DNA of 64,000 nt from Hofstenia miamia (Eukaryota; Xenacoelomorpha; Acoela). The position numbers were made by a program, and so were the translations under genes. The notes beneath the pieces are model-generated. The model was not told the DNA's origin. It made no database searches and saw only the letters and a program-made list of their open reading frames with translations. This document shows positions 36,101-44,930 of this stretch, piece by piece; the first letter of the stretch is position 1; every line of letters begins with the position of its first letter. The stretch spans positions 590,948-654,947 of the forward strand of contig SCFE01000064.1 in NCBI GenBank assembly GCA_004352715.1, given 5' to 3'.

Positions 36101-38431
36101 ATATATACAGTGTCTATCAAATTGTTCCGGTCAAGTAAGCTTCTAAGATTATTGCATTCTATTCTGGCATCTTGCTGGCTAAAATATTATATTTCATGAT
36201 ACAGAAGCATAAACAATCAAATCATATATTGTAGAATCACAGGGGGTGATTCTAGCGAACACAAAGAATAGAATACAGTTCAAACTTCTTCCATTTTACA
36301 ATTTCCTCGTTCCATTTATACAATGCTATTGATGATATTTACAAATATGACAACAACCAGTCACTAACAAGAAAAGCGCGAGGTCTGGCCGATAAATAGT
36401 AACAACTACCAGCAATGCTACAATGTTACTATTTAGTTACGCCATCAGACGCCTTGATGTTTTAAGAGAACCTCTTAAAATTGGCGTTATACTATGACCG
36501 ATGTAAACCAAACCTTTCCTGTTGACTAAATGACATGTATTTAAGGCTATTTTGCTTCATGGCAGGTGTGTCCTAGAAAATTTCGAATGGAGGGGTGATT
36601 CGAATTTTTTTCTGACAATATTATAAAACGATTACATACAAAATCTAACCATAGTTTGCTAAAATTCAATGATTTATGAGGTTCTTTAACTTTAAGGCTA
36701 ATATTTATACACATATGTCATTTATTGATAGAAGAGCAGGAAACATTTGGAAAAAATTATTTCTATCGCATGAAAAACACTAAAATTTATTTGTTTACCA
36801 CGGTAATCACATGAAAAGTCGGCAATTTCATATAATGCTTTGACTGCTTTTGAAAGGGGGCGCTACTCCCCCTAGAACCGCGCCTTCTTTATGGAATTAT
36901 TCATCTAGGCTTCTTACAGGATTTAATAGCTAAGCGAAATTAGAAAAGTATCAATTAAACTTTTGCGAACAATAAATTTTCCTGTATAACATTTTTATGC
37001 TGAATTTGTTCTTTCTCTTGGATAAAATAGTACCAAGTCCTATGATACTACTTGCTGACACCAAAACCGATAGATTGTGCTCAGGGACGTAGCGGGAACC
37101 TGGAATGGGGGCGCCCTTAGAGAAGCTCAAAAACTCAGAAACTATTGTTAGTTTAGTGCGACACTGTAGTATATGTGGAAAAGCACGATATGTTGCATGC
37201 ATAAACAAAGTATTTATTTATATAAAATATGGGTAATTATAGACCTAGCTCTATCTTACCAAAACTTTCTTTGCTTTTTGAGAACTTATTATCTATCAAA
37301 GAAATTTTTCACTGCAGTTCGCTCTCTACTCTCAAATCATCAATATGGCTTTATAGAAAAACAATCAACTTTTGAATGAAATTCTTCATTGCAATGACAA
37401 CAGCTTTCTTTACCTGTCATGGTATCTTGACTTTAGCAAAGCATTACATAAAACATTTTTAGAATTTCTAGTAAATTATTAGCGTTAATTTCATCATATT
37501 TATCGGAAGGGTCTAATGTGCTATTATGTGAAGTTTTATCCACTCCATGACATTTGTTGAGACGAAGTCCCCAAGCTTGCTTTATAAATTGCCTTCTGTG
37601 TGCTTGCAAAAGCTCAGGTTCATTATTTTTGCTGATGTCTTTAAATTACATAGCTCAATGATATTTCATCAGTTATTTATCAAAATAGGCTTCAAATAAC
37701 AGCACATCTTATAATTTATAAAATCACTACAATTTAACACCTCATCAAGTTGTTAGTTAACGCTATATAAATCAAAGTTTCTTCTAATTTAATATACACT
37801 TCAACTACATGGCATGCGATTTTACCAGATCCCCCCCCCCCCNNNNNNNNNNNNNNNNNNNNNNNNNNNNNNNNNNNNNNNNNNNNNNNNNNNNNNNNNN
37901 NNNNNNNNNNNNNNNNNNNNNNNNNNNNNNNNNNNNNNNNNNNNNNNNNNNNNNNNNNNNNNNNNNNNNNNNNNNNNNNNNNNNNNNNNNNNNNNNNNNN
38001 NNNNNNNNNNNNNNNNNNNNNCCCCCCCCCCCCCCCGTTTGACTGTACTTACTATAATGATTAAATCTAAGTTGAATACTGGAGGTTAACATAAAAAAGC
38101 TACCTGTAAAAATTCAAACGGGAAACTACTGGAATGCACAAGTTCCCCGGGTTTGCAGAGTTCCTTCACCAAAGAAACAAACTCATGGCGATTTCCACGA
38201 TCGTAGTACAATTCAATTATACCAATAAACTCAATTTTGATGCCCTGGTGTTCAAGCTTTTTTCCACTGCTTTTGAGGGTGATATTGACTTTTCCACAGA
38301 TGGTTTCACCATCGAGATACAAAGGAAATCGCTCCTTTCGACCGTCTTCCAAACGCATCTCTGCAGTTTTACGGCTAGCGCCATCCGCCAGTAGAATGTC
38401 GATATCTGCACTTGGTGCAAACCAATTCATT
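24676..38431 (-). CDS. VPS26: VPS26, retromer arrestin-fold subunit (4 coding exons)
   Basis: Spliced gene: exon 1 38104-38430, exon 2 33358-33627, exon 3 31589-31791, exon 4 24676-24871; 331 codons, close to the roughly 327 of human VPS26A. Introns are 4476, 1566 and 6717 bp, all GT-AG, in phases 0, 0 and 2. Exon order and sequence match VPS26 end to end: '[13 protein letters not shown]', '[20 protein letters not shown]', 'KYEIMDGAP', '[11 protein letters not shown]'. The I-M pair at about residues 231-232 corresponds to the human residues needed for VPS35 binding. VPS26 binds VPS35 and helps retromer recycle cargo from endosomes to Golgi or plasma membrane; it is a cytosolic peripheral protein with no TM segments. 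VPS26A/B type rather than VPS26C. The reading frame is intact despite intron loading with transposons. Confidence 0.95.
25114..25268. other. 155-N gap inside (AT)n
   Basis: Both edges are TA repeats, so the gap marks an uncollapsed AT microsatellite. Confidence 0.9.
25299..26036 (-). mobile_element. Penelope-like element fragment with inverted repeat arms
   Basis: The ORF 25421-26050 (minus) ends in a GIY-YIG domain: '[20 protein letters not shown]' and '[13 protein letters not shown]'. Upstream is '[12 protein letters not shown]', typical of the RT/GIY-YIG junction. The 3' flank (minus, 25362-25332) reads 'TTGAAGATGAC...GCCGAAAC', a degenerate hammerhead-like core, followed by TGTCGCGATAAAAGCAATAA. 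That last sequence recurs in opposite orientation at 25955-25990, so the element is flanked by inverted copies of about 33 bp. It lies in VPS26 intron 3. Confidence 0.8.
26038..27361 (-). mobile_element. Tc1/mariner-superfamily element, 1.32 kb
   Basis: Terminal inverted repeats of about 32 bp: AGGGTGTGTCAAAAGTAGCT at 26039 on the left, and the complement of the right end (27330-27360) reads AGGGTGTGTCAAAAGTAACT. Both sides are (TA)n, consistent with TA target choice; the TA duplication is therefore uninformative. The body encodes a broken transposase on minus. It is inserted in VPS26 intron 3. Length and ends fit a full-length but dead copy. Confidence 0.9.
26170..27248 (-). pseudogene. Tc1/mariner transposase, frameshifted
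   Basis: N-terminal helix-turn-helix part at 27248-26860 ('[15 protein letters not shown]', '[10 protein letters not shown]', 'SGRPLLQED'); catalytic part with '[18 protein letters not shown]' (first Asp), 'FQHDGAPPH' (second Asp) and, after a frameshift near 26385, '[12 protein letters not shown]' (third Asp); C-terminal tail '[15 protein letters not shown]' ending near 26195. About 42 residues separate the second and third Asp, counted across the shift and so uncertain, longer than classic mariner DD34D. At least three frame changes, so no functional protein. Confidence 0.88.
27386..27650. mobile_element. MITE, 265 bp, in (TA)n
   Basis: Left end CAGCCCGGCTCATATTAATA; complement of the right end CAGCTCGGTTCATATTATTA; inverted repeat about 27 bp with few mismatches. 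Flanked on both sides by TA repeats, directly beside the mariner. Noncoding. CAG ends plus TA target suggest Tc1/mariner affinity (inference). Confidence 0.8.
28004..29690 (-). mobile_element. I/Jockey-like LINE, ORF1 plus RT remnant, with 2A-like leader
   Basis: Minus order: 29682-29350 leader containing 'CGDIEENPE' (degenerate 2A); 29306-28944 RRM/gag-like ORF1 body ('[14 protein letters not shown]'-like strands); 28829-28611 zinc knuckles ('[14 protein letters not shown]', CX2CX4HX4C; '[15 protein letters not shown]', CX2CX4HX5C); 28255-28004 RT with '[20 protein letters not shown]' and an intact 'FADD'. The endonuclease and early RT are missing between 28.6 and 28.26 kb apart from fragments, so a large internal deletion. 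In VPS26 intron 3. Confidence 0.75.
29718..30349. mobile_element. MITE, 632 bp, CAGTATTGGCCAAAA ends
   Basis: Left CAGTATTGGCCAAAATGATC; complement of the right end CAGTATTGGCCAAAAAGATC. Flanked by TATATA on both sides, the right side running into an N gap. Tc1/mariner- or pogo-like nonautonomous element by end sequence and TA target; noncoding. Confidence 0.8.
30359..31139. other. 781-N scaffold gap
   Basis: Left edge is TA repeat; a further TA tract follows the gap at 31182-31213. It lies in VPS26 intron 3, so coding sequence is not lost. Confidence 0.95.
31589..31791 (-). CDS. VPS26: VPS26 exon 3
   Basis: 203 bp, '[12 protein letters not shown]' to 'INKKFSV' plus two bases. Acceptor GACTAG, donor GTACGT. 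Contains the VPS35-contact 'EIMDG' segment of the C-terminal lobe. Confidence 0.95.
31985..32406. mobile_element. hAT-type MITE with GATTTAAATC arrays
   Basis: Ends CAGTGTTGG...CCAACACTG (9-bp perfect inverted repeat, with further similarity inside). Both subterminal zones are packed with the 10-bp palindrome GATTTAAATC and close variants (several copies at each end), which would form long stems. Typical of hAT MITEs. Left flank is (AT)n and the right flank is an N gap (32407-32645), so the 8-bp duplication cannot be read. In VPS26 intron 2. Confidence 0.75.
33092..33130. repeat. (AT)n microsatellite in VPS26 intron 2
   Basis: About 38 bp near-perfect repeat. A second tract lies at 32646-32668 beside the gap. 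Confidence 0.95.
33358..33627 (-). CDS. VPS26: VPS26 exon 2
   Basis: 90 codons, '[20 protein letters not shown]' to '[11 protein letters not shown]'. Acceptor TATATTTAG at 33628, donor GTAAGT at 33357. Covers the end of the N-terminal arrestin lobe and the linker. Confidence 0.95.
33971..34326. mobile_element. hAT-type MITE with 8-bp target duplication
   Basis: Perfect 8-bp direct repeats GTTTCAAG at 33963-33970 and 34327-34334 flank the element. Ends CTGACTTGCCAACGAGCC and (complement) CAGACTTGTCAACGAGCC. Subterminal arrays of GAGCC/CGAGC on both sides. The 8-bp duplication and CAG-type ends support hAT. 356 bp, noncoding, in VPS26 intron 1. Confidence 0.85.
34821..35331. mobile_element. 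foldback MITE hosting another MITE
   Basis: Arms 34821-34848 and 35305-35331 are inverted copies sharing TGTGCTCCGCTTTAGTA (left has one change). Direct repeats ATTAAT flank both sides (34815-34820, 35332-35337), giving a target duplication of TTAA, TAA or ATTAAT. Inside are a complete Harbinger-like hairpin (34958-35155) and a second inverted pair TTGTTGCTAAACCAATTA (35182-35199 against 35264-35281). Confidence 0.7.
34958..35155. mobile_element. Harbinger-like foldback MITE, 198 bp
   Basis: Arms of about 86 and 87 bp (34958-35043 and 35069-35155) are almost perfect inverted copies around a 25-bp loop. Ends are GGCCACGG...CCGTGGCC flanked by TAA on both sides, the 3-bp target typical of PIF/Harbinger. 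The right TAA is immediately followed by GGCCCTGTGCAAATG, itself like a Harbinger end. Confidence 0.85.
35340..37840. other. remainder of VPS26 intron 1, no gene
   Basis: Mostly AT-rich. A weak fragment at 37210-37450 reads '[16 protein letters not shown]'- and '[14 protein letters not shown]'-like residues, suggesting a decayed plus-strand LINE RT. 36840-36890 and 37080-37120 hold GGGGGCGC-rich patches without clear ends. Confidence 0.4.
37830..38036. repeat. poly-C tract split by a 179-N gap
   Basis: C runs on both edges of the gap (to 37842 and from 38022). A long C/G homopolymer probably caused the break. Confidence 0.9.
38104..38430 (-). CDS. VPS26: VPS26 exon 1 (first coding exon)
   Basis: Codons 1-109, from '[14 protein letters not shown]' to 'FPFEFLQ', then donor GTAGCT. 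The ATG at 38430 is preceded directly by TTTGTAG|A, an acceptor-like site, so a 5' noncoding exon probably lies upstream. The MN start aligns with the short N-terminus of fly VPS26, which favours this ATG. A tiny upstream coding exon cannot be excluded. Confidence 0.9.
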
Positions 38432-38499
38432 CTACAAACTAAAAGTTTGCATTATGAATAAGGTAAAACTAAACACTAAACACTAAAAATGAAATAAAA

Positions 38500-39611
38500 T
38501 AATGCAATTTCCAACAATAATTCAATGTAGAGTTCACTTTAATTGAAATCATATCCGGTAAAACTACACTTACTTACTACTTACATTTAAAATCTGAAGC
38601 AAACAAACTTTGTTTCTAACATTAATCAAACAAACTAGTGATTATTGACACTATATAGAAAAACATTTTGCGGAATGCATAAATCATAAAAGTAATTCTT
38701 CCATCAATACAACAGGAATTTAAAAACTAATAAATATCAATAATGGAAAAGAAAACCAATGCCAACATAACAGTTATGCTAATCTATGAAATAAGTAAGT
38801 GTAAAAGACATCTGCAATGAACATGAGAGTAAACATCTTTTAACATCTTTTAAAAATGTTTTCCTTAAATTGAGAAACTTCAGGAAATTATACATTTTTT
38901 GGATTGAAAATTTTGTAACAAATGCGTTGGGATTGCAAGGGGTGCCTAAAATATGAGGTAAGTTAATACCATTAGTGTATCAAATATGGTATAAATATAT
39001 TTGTTTAATTGCCAAATAGAATAGAGGCAAATTACAGTATGATAAGATCGTTAATTATCCCACATGACATTTTGAAGTTCTAAGCAATATATATTTGAAT
39101 CTAATGCGTGGTTTGGTTTGCCAAATTGTATAGAAAAATTGAACATATAATGAATTCGAAAAATACCGACGAAATATATTTTATGTTGCTAATTTCAAAG
39201 CAATAATAAAAATATAATCATTGGAGAAAGCAATGATATTTTAATTTCATGATGTAAAAGCTCTACAACTTTTTCCATAGGATCAATTTTTGCAATGTGA
39301 ATTCAANNNNNNAATAAAAATATAATCATTGGAGAAAGCAATGATATTTTAATTTCATGATGTAAAAGCTCTTCAACTTTTTCCATAGGATCAATTTTTG
39401 CAATGTGAATTCAACTTTTGTAAATTATTACAAAAAATTCATTTCAGTGTGATAAGAATTGTATATTTACAATCATTAGAACTATGTTCTGAAATATTGT
39501 CATTTGCAACAGAGATAATCTAACCGATATTATCCTTTTTACAATTATAAGAACAATAAATAATGCCAAGAGACAATAATATCAACAAAGTTTTTACTAG
39601 ATGCTGACATC
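38500..39611. other. upstream of VPS26, no gene; gap-edge duplication
   Basis: AT-rich, no exon recognised. 39205-39306 is repeated at 39313-39414 around six Ns with one base change, an unmerged contig overlap. The VPS26 promoter should lie here or just beyond but no motif can be supported. Confidence 0.55.
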
Positions 39612-39752
39612 TCAATGTGAAGCTTGCCCTGTTTCTCTAACAATTTTGGCAATATTTTGAGATTGAGTAATGTGAAGCGAGTTTTCCATCTGGTTGTTAA
39701 TAACTCTAGATCTCACAGGTGATTTGAAGTGTTGATTAGCGAAAAAACTTGC
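39612..39752 (-). CDS. candidate terminal exon upstream of VPS26
   Basis: On the minus strand 'CTTACTTTTGCAG|GC' looks like an acceptor and opens a 46-codon frame to TGA at 39612, encoding 'ASFFANQHFKSPVRSRVINN' and 'QSQNIAKIVRETGQ'. Composition is protein-like. No domain recognised. Could pair with the open piece at 39932-40132 on the same strand. Evidence is one splice site and frame quality. Confidence 0.3.
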   Translation of the reverse strand, partial: ASFFANQHFKSPVRSRVINNQMENSLHITQSQNIAKIVRETGQASH

Positions 39753-39931
39753 CTGCAAAAGTAAGTGCTGTTGAATAACGTGGTTACGAAAACTGCCAAT
39801 CTGTGAATCCTCTAATATTTTCTTAGAGATACATATTTTTTTTTAAATTCTAGCAATTGAACGCATTTGAATTTCTACTTAAATCAGTTGAGCACTGAAG
39901 ATAATCTGCCGGTTTTTAGTTAATTGTATCT

Positions 39932-40132
39932 TCAAAGAAAAGTACAGAAAAACACATTTAAATGCATGGCGAAGTCCCCCTTAGTGTAATTCTGGGAGCT
40001 TTCAACTTCAAGACTTCGAAGATTACGAAATTGAACGAAGTATTTTCTGGTTTCCCACACGGATAATTTCACAGCGAATGCGTTCACATAATCGAATGTT
40101 GATAATGCAAGGGAATATTTAAATTTACACAT
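39932..40132 (-). CDS. candidate exon or small ORF, unrecognised
   Basis: ATG-initiated 66-codon frame of higher GC than its flanks ('VKLSVWETRKYFVQFRNLRS', then 'LEVESSQNYTKGDFAMHL'). No domain recognised; may belong with 39612-39752. Confidence 0.3.
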   Translation of the reverse strand: MCKFKYSLALSTFDYVNAFAVKLSVWETRKYFVQFRNLRSLEVESSQNYTKGDFAMHLNVFFCTFL

Positions 40133-40169
40133 TGTAGCTGTGCATAAAAATTAAAAACTTCCTCTAAGC

Positions 40170-41606
40170 GCTATCCCGCCTGTTGGAAGACATCTTGGAT
40201 TTCTCCGCTGTTAAAATCNNNNNNNNNNNNNNNNNNNNNNNNNNNNNNNNNNNNNNNNNNNNNNNNNNNNNNNNNNNNNNNNNNNNNNNNNNNNNNNNNN
40301 NNNNNNNNNNNNNNNNNNNNNNNNNNNNNNNNNNNNNNNNNNNNNNNNNNNNNNNNNNNNNNNNNNNNNNNNNNNNNNNNNNNNNNNNNNNNNNNNNNNN
40401 NNNNNNNNNNNNNNNNNNNNNNNNNNNNNNNNNNNNNNNNNNNNNNNNNNNNNNNNNNNNNNNNNNNNNNNNNNNNNNNNNNNNNNNNNNNNNNNNNNNN
40501 NNNNNNNNNNNNNNNNNNNNNNNNNNNNNNNNNNNNNNNNNNNNNNNNNNNNNNNNNNNNNNNNNNNNNNNNNNNNNNNNNNNNNNNNNNNNNNNNNNNN
40601 NNNNNNNNNNNNNNNNNNNNNNNNNNNNNNNNNNNNNNNNNNNNNNNNNNNNNNNNNNNNNNNNNNNNNNNNNNNNNNNNNNNNNNNNNNNNNNNNNNNN
40701 NNNNNNNNNNNNNNNNNNNNNNNNNNNNNNNNNNNNNNNNNNNNNNNNNNNNNNNNNNNNNNNNNNNNNNNNNNNNNNNNNNNNNNNNNNNNNNNNNNNN
40801 NNNNNNNNNNNNNNNNNNNNNNNNNNNNNNNNNNNNNNNNNNNNNNNNNNNNNNNNNNNNNNNNNNNNNNNNNNNNNNNNNNNNNNNNNNNNNNNNNNNN
40901 NNNNNNNNNNNNNNNNNNNNNNNNNNNNNNNNNNNNNNNNNNNNNNNNNNNATGTGTCTTTGCGTCTCCGCAAAGATATTTCCTCGCTATTTTCCCTTTT
41001 CCGTAATGTTCTTTTAAATACCTCGTCCGCTGTGAAACACTCTTTGTTCAAGTCAATTCCTCGCGCCATTCTTCTCTACGCAACTCCTTGTTGGTGGCCT
41101 TCTCGTGCTTTGTTCCACTCCATGGAACGTTTCAAACGCGCTTTCAAATGGATTTCCCCTTTGGTCTATAAAGACGCTCTGCTGAAATTCTCCAATCTCC
41201 CGCTGTCACTCTACTTCCATGCATGTGATCTCCTCCTTTTCAATCGACTAGTGACTCGCAAATTGGATCTTGATCATTTTGATTTCATTAAGTTCTCAAA
41301 TTCTTACTGCACTCGCTCTGATGATGTTGTCACCTTCTCCATTCGTCATACGAAGAAACATCGCACCCTTCACTCGTTTTTCAATCGTGCTTGTACTGCT
41401 GCTAATTACAGCGCTTCAAGAAATCTTTGATGGCTTTCCTTTTTGCTGAGCCCTTCTCCAACTTCGCCTACTCTTCCATTTGCTACTATTTCATCTCCTG
41501 TGACTGTCCTCGCTGCCGTAAAACTTGACCTTTTTTATTTTTATTTGTTGTGTATACCTTAAGCGGCTAAATAAAGTCGTTCATTATTATTATTATTATT
41601 ATTATA
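40170..41606 (+). mobile_element. CR1-type LINE 3' end with (ATT)n tail
   Basis: Before the 733-N gap: 'LLEDILDFSAVK', matching an RT segment of the sister copy at 46 kb. After it (40952-41430): the C-terminal domain after RT ('SLFRNVLLNTSSAVKHSLFK', 'AILLYATPCWWPSRALFHSM', 'RAFKWISP'). The 3' UTR ends with AATAAAGTCGTTC followed by (ATT)n at about 41582-41605, the microsatellite tail of a non-LTR element. GC content is much higher than surrounding DNA. Confidence 0.85.
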
Positions 41607-43000
41607 AAAATAAAATTCAGAAATTCCACAGTATATTCAATCCGACATTAGTCAACATGAGAAAACTACCGTTGGTTTGAGATAGCCTATTGGCAGTTCG
41701 CATACGTTACTAAACCTAAACCTCTTTTCTCCTCAAATTTAGTGACATCTCTATCCAAACGATTAAGATAGAATCCAACTATTTTAATGACTCCATTTGT
41801 GAGTTTTGGTTCTTTATTCACCAATAATGAATATTAGACAATATTGTATAAAGGCAACTACTTCCAAGCACTCTCTACTGCTAACAACTCCCAAGATAAT
41901 AAAAAATTTTGGGTGAGCATTTACAGGGCGGTTAAATACATTGATACCATATGAATAAATTCTTCATTTCACAGAACTATACGTTTGGCTAGAATAACTA
42001 TTTTACAGCAAAGACACAATAAAAATTAAGGTAATTACCAATATTGATAAGATCGTAGCGTAACTTAAGTTCTGTATCAGCAGAGCTTAGATCAGGTCTG
42101 ATTTTTGCACCACTCAAAATTGGGTTATAGGTTTGAGCCAAATTAGAGGGGTTTGATCATACATTTACAACATCCCTTAGTTTACCAACGCGATATAATT
42201 GCCCTTTCTAACTTTATTATTTCAAATCTAGAAATCGTTTTGTGATCTAGCCTTTGAATCAGAATACGCCAATGGGTCATTTATGACCCAGGTAGATAAT
42301 TACATGAAAATGAGTTGAAACTCGATGCTTTATGTATTCTAAGTATGATAATGTCTATTTTCTACTTTATTGTTGAAAAAATGGAATATAGAGTCAATTA
42401 GGCCTTTAGGCGTAGGCTACACAAGTAATTAAGATTATAAGCTTATCGAGGCCTATAATTACAATAATATAATCAAGAGGCCTGCAATTTCCATAGCCTA
42501 AGTGAAATGGAAACATGTTGCATGTAGATATCATAGTATTTTCTAGCTACATAGAAATGCTTACCAGGTACATACCTGCACTTGTATACAGGTACATATC
42601 TAGAAAGTATAATGCAATATTTTGATGGTATTCATTCAATTGACTACGAAAACGGTACATGCATAGACATAATTCAGTTTTAGCATGTGTGATTTTTGAA
42701 TGATCCATATAACTTGTAAGCACTGCTGCATGAAGTGTGTGCTTGTTACTATTTTGAGATAATCAGCATCATTATCATTTCGTAACACTATCTTCGGCAT
42801 TTGAAGAACGACATATGTTGAAGTATTCCAGTGCCAAGGTGGTTTCTCTCGTCATCCTGAGCTGAACTAGTTTCTGCATCAATGATAAACATAGTGATTC
42901 TGTAAGTGAATCAATGAAATCAACTCAAGGCGATAAATGTCTTGAAATTGTTTCATTTTCCTACTTAATAGAAATTTTTTCATTTTTTTCTTGAAGTGTT
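41607..43000. other. AT-rich intergenic, no gene
   Basis: No coding signal. At 42273-42290 lies TGGGTCATTTATGACCCA, a near-palindrome of the sort found near piggyBac-type ends; no partner end was found. Confidence 0.45.
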
Positions 43001-44786
43001 TATAGTTTTTCTCACATTTTATATCAATACTTGAATCATTCCATAAGATTGAACATTTAAAAAAAATGAGTCTTGACGATTATTGATACTAAAAAGTGTT
43101 TTACTTCTTTTATTGATCTTGATCTAATTATTAAGAAAACTTGATGAACTTAATTAGTGAATAAATTTGTGAATCATACATAAAGATTGATACTGAATGA
43201 AGTAACTCGGCGCCAAGATATCATATAATGATCTTAATTGCGCTATGAATTCATGTTTTTCAATATAATTTAGTGTTCTAAATGCCCAATTAAACATTTT
43301 TGCTAGTGATGAACGTTTTTGTGATATGAGAGTTTGAAAAACAAATGGACAGTAATTAAATTGACTTAAGACAAATGAATGAATTAATTCTACATGGGAT
43401 GTCTATTAATACACCTAAATAATTTACGCATTTACTTTGACTAATTTCGTTTTCACATACACTAATTTTAATNNNNNNNNNNNNNNNNNNNNNNNNNNNN
43501 NNNNNNNNNNNNNNNNNNNNNNNNNNNNNNNNNNNNNNNNNNNNNNNNNNNNNNNNNNNNNNNNNNNNNNNNNNNNNNNNNNNNNNNNNNNNNNNNNNNN
43601 NNNNNNNNNNNNNNNNNNNNNNNNNNNNNNNNNNNNNNNNNNNNNNNNNNNNNNNNNNNNNNNNNNNNNNNNNNNNNNNNNNNNNNNNNNNNNNNNNNNN
43701 NNNNNNNNNNNNNNNNNNNNNNNNNNNNNNNNNNNNNNNNNNNNNNNNNNNNNNNNNNNNNNNNNNNNNNNNNNNNNNNNNNNNNNNNNNNNNNNNNNNN
43801 NNNNNNNNNNNNNNNNNNNNNNNNNNNNNNNNNNNNNNNNNNNNNNNNNNNNNNNNNNNNNNNNNNNNNNNNNNNNNNNNNNNNNNNNNNNNNNNNNNNN
43901 NNNNNNNNNNNNNNNNNNNNNNNNNNNNNNNNNNNNNNNNNNNNNNNNNNNNNNNNNNNNNNNNNNNNNNNNNNNNNNNNNNNNNNNNNNNNNNNNNNNN
44001 NNNNNNNNNNNNNNNNNNNNNNNNNNNNNNNNNNNNNNNNNNNNNNNNNNNNNNNNNNNNNNNNNNNNNNNNNNNNNNNNNNNNNNNNNNNNNNNNNNNN
44101 NNNNNNNNNNNNNNNNNNNNNNNNNNNNNNNNNNNNNNNNNNNNNNNNNNNNNNNNNNNNNNNNNNNNNNNNNNNNNNNNNNNNNNNNNNNNNNNNNNNN
44201 NNNNNNNNNNNNNNNNNNNNNNNNNNNNNNNNNNNNNNNNNNNNNNNNNNNNNNNNNNNNNNNNNNNNNNNNNNNNNNNNNNNNNNNNNNNNNNNNNNNN
44301 NNNNNNATTACAGTCTGGATTATATAAGAATGGTAAATTTTCAGAATCGTTTAACCCTTTCAACCCGAAATTTTTTTCTATAATTATTATTTTTAGATTT
44401 TAGATGGCTAAAACATATAATGTAAAGTTGTTTTATAAAGTTTATGATGATTACTATTATATGGGACAAAAGAAGTTAAATAGTACATATATGTACCATC
44501 CGGGTTGAAAGGGTCAACTAAATTCATATATAGCGCTATTTCCAATTTTGCTGAATATTTGAATAAATTCATTGCGATTTGCACTAAGACTTCTACAATT
44601 TAGATAAATAATTTTAAAATTTTTCCTAAAATTATTTAATACATCTTGTATTTTATTTTCGGAAACTGTTGGCCCTGGGTTATTTTCAATGTCTCCAGAA
44701 ATAATTATTCGAAATTTTAAGACCGATTTTAAATGATTACTTAATAAATTATAGAATTTCATAGCATAATAATTTGAATGTACCAT
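43000..44786 (-). mobile_element. LINE with 2A-like motif, endonuclease start and RT tail
   Basis: Minus order: ATG at 44786, about 30-residue leader, 'SGDIENNPGP' (44670-44696), then endonuclease start 'IIYLNCRSLSANRNEF'; a 159-bp MITE interrupts at 44513-44355, after which 'LPFLYNPDCN' continues the endonuclease into an 834-N gap (43473-44306). Beyond the gap 'SKCVNYLGVLID' is the RT C-terminal region, and decayed 3' sequence runs to about 43.0 kb. The 2A signature DxExNPGP is perfect. ORF2-type order with a 2A near the N-terminus. Confidence 0.75.
44355..44513. mobile_element. piggyBac-like MITE, 159 bp
   Basis: Perfect 13-bp inverted ends CCCTTTCAACCCG; flanked by TTAA (44351-44354) and TCAA (44514-44517), the TTAA target with one change. 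Internal palindrome GTACATATATGTAC. Inserted in the endonuclease region of the minus-strand LINE, truncating its ORF. Confidence 0.85.
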
Positions 44787-44930
44787 TGTAATTTTCGAAG
44801 GATGCTAGCTGAATTTTTTAAGGGATTCATGTAGGGGTATAGCAAACTGACCTTTAATTAATATAGTAACAATAATTATAATATAATAAAAACTGCACCT
44901 GAATAAGTTCATTGATCTTAGATGAGAGAG

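Noticed and set aside
38134-38461. Plus-strand ORFs of 74-86 codons
   Set aside because: Antisense shadows of VPS26 exon 1.
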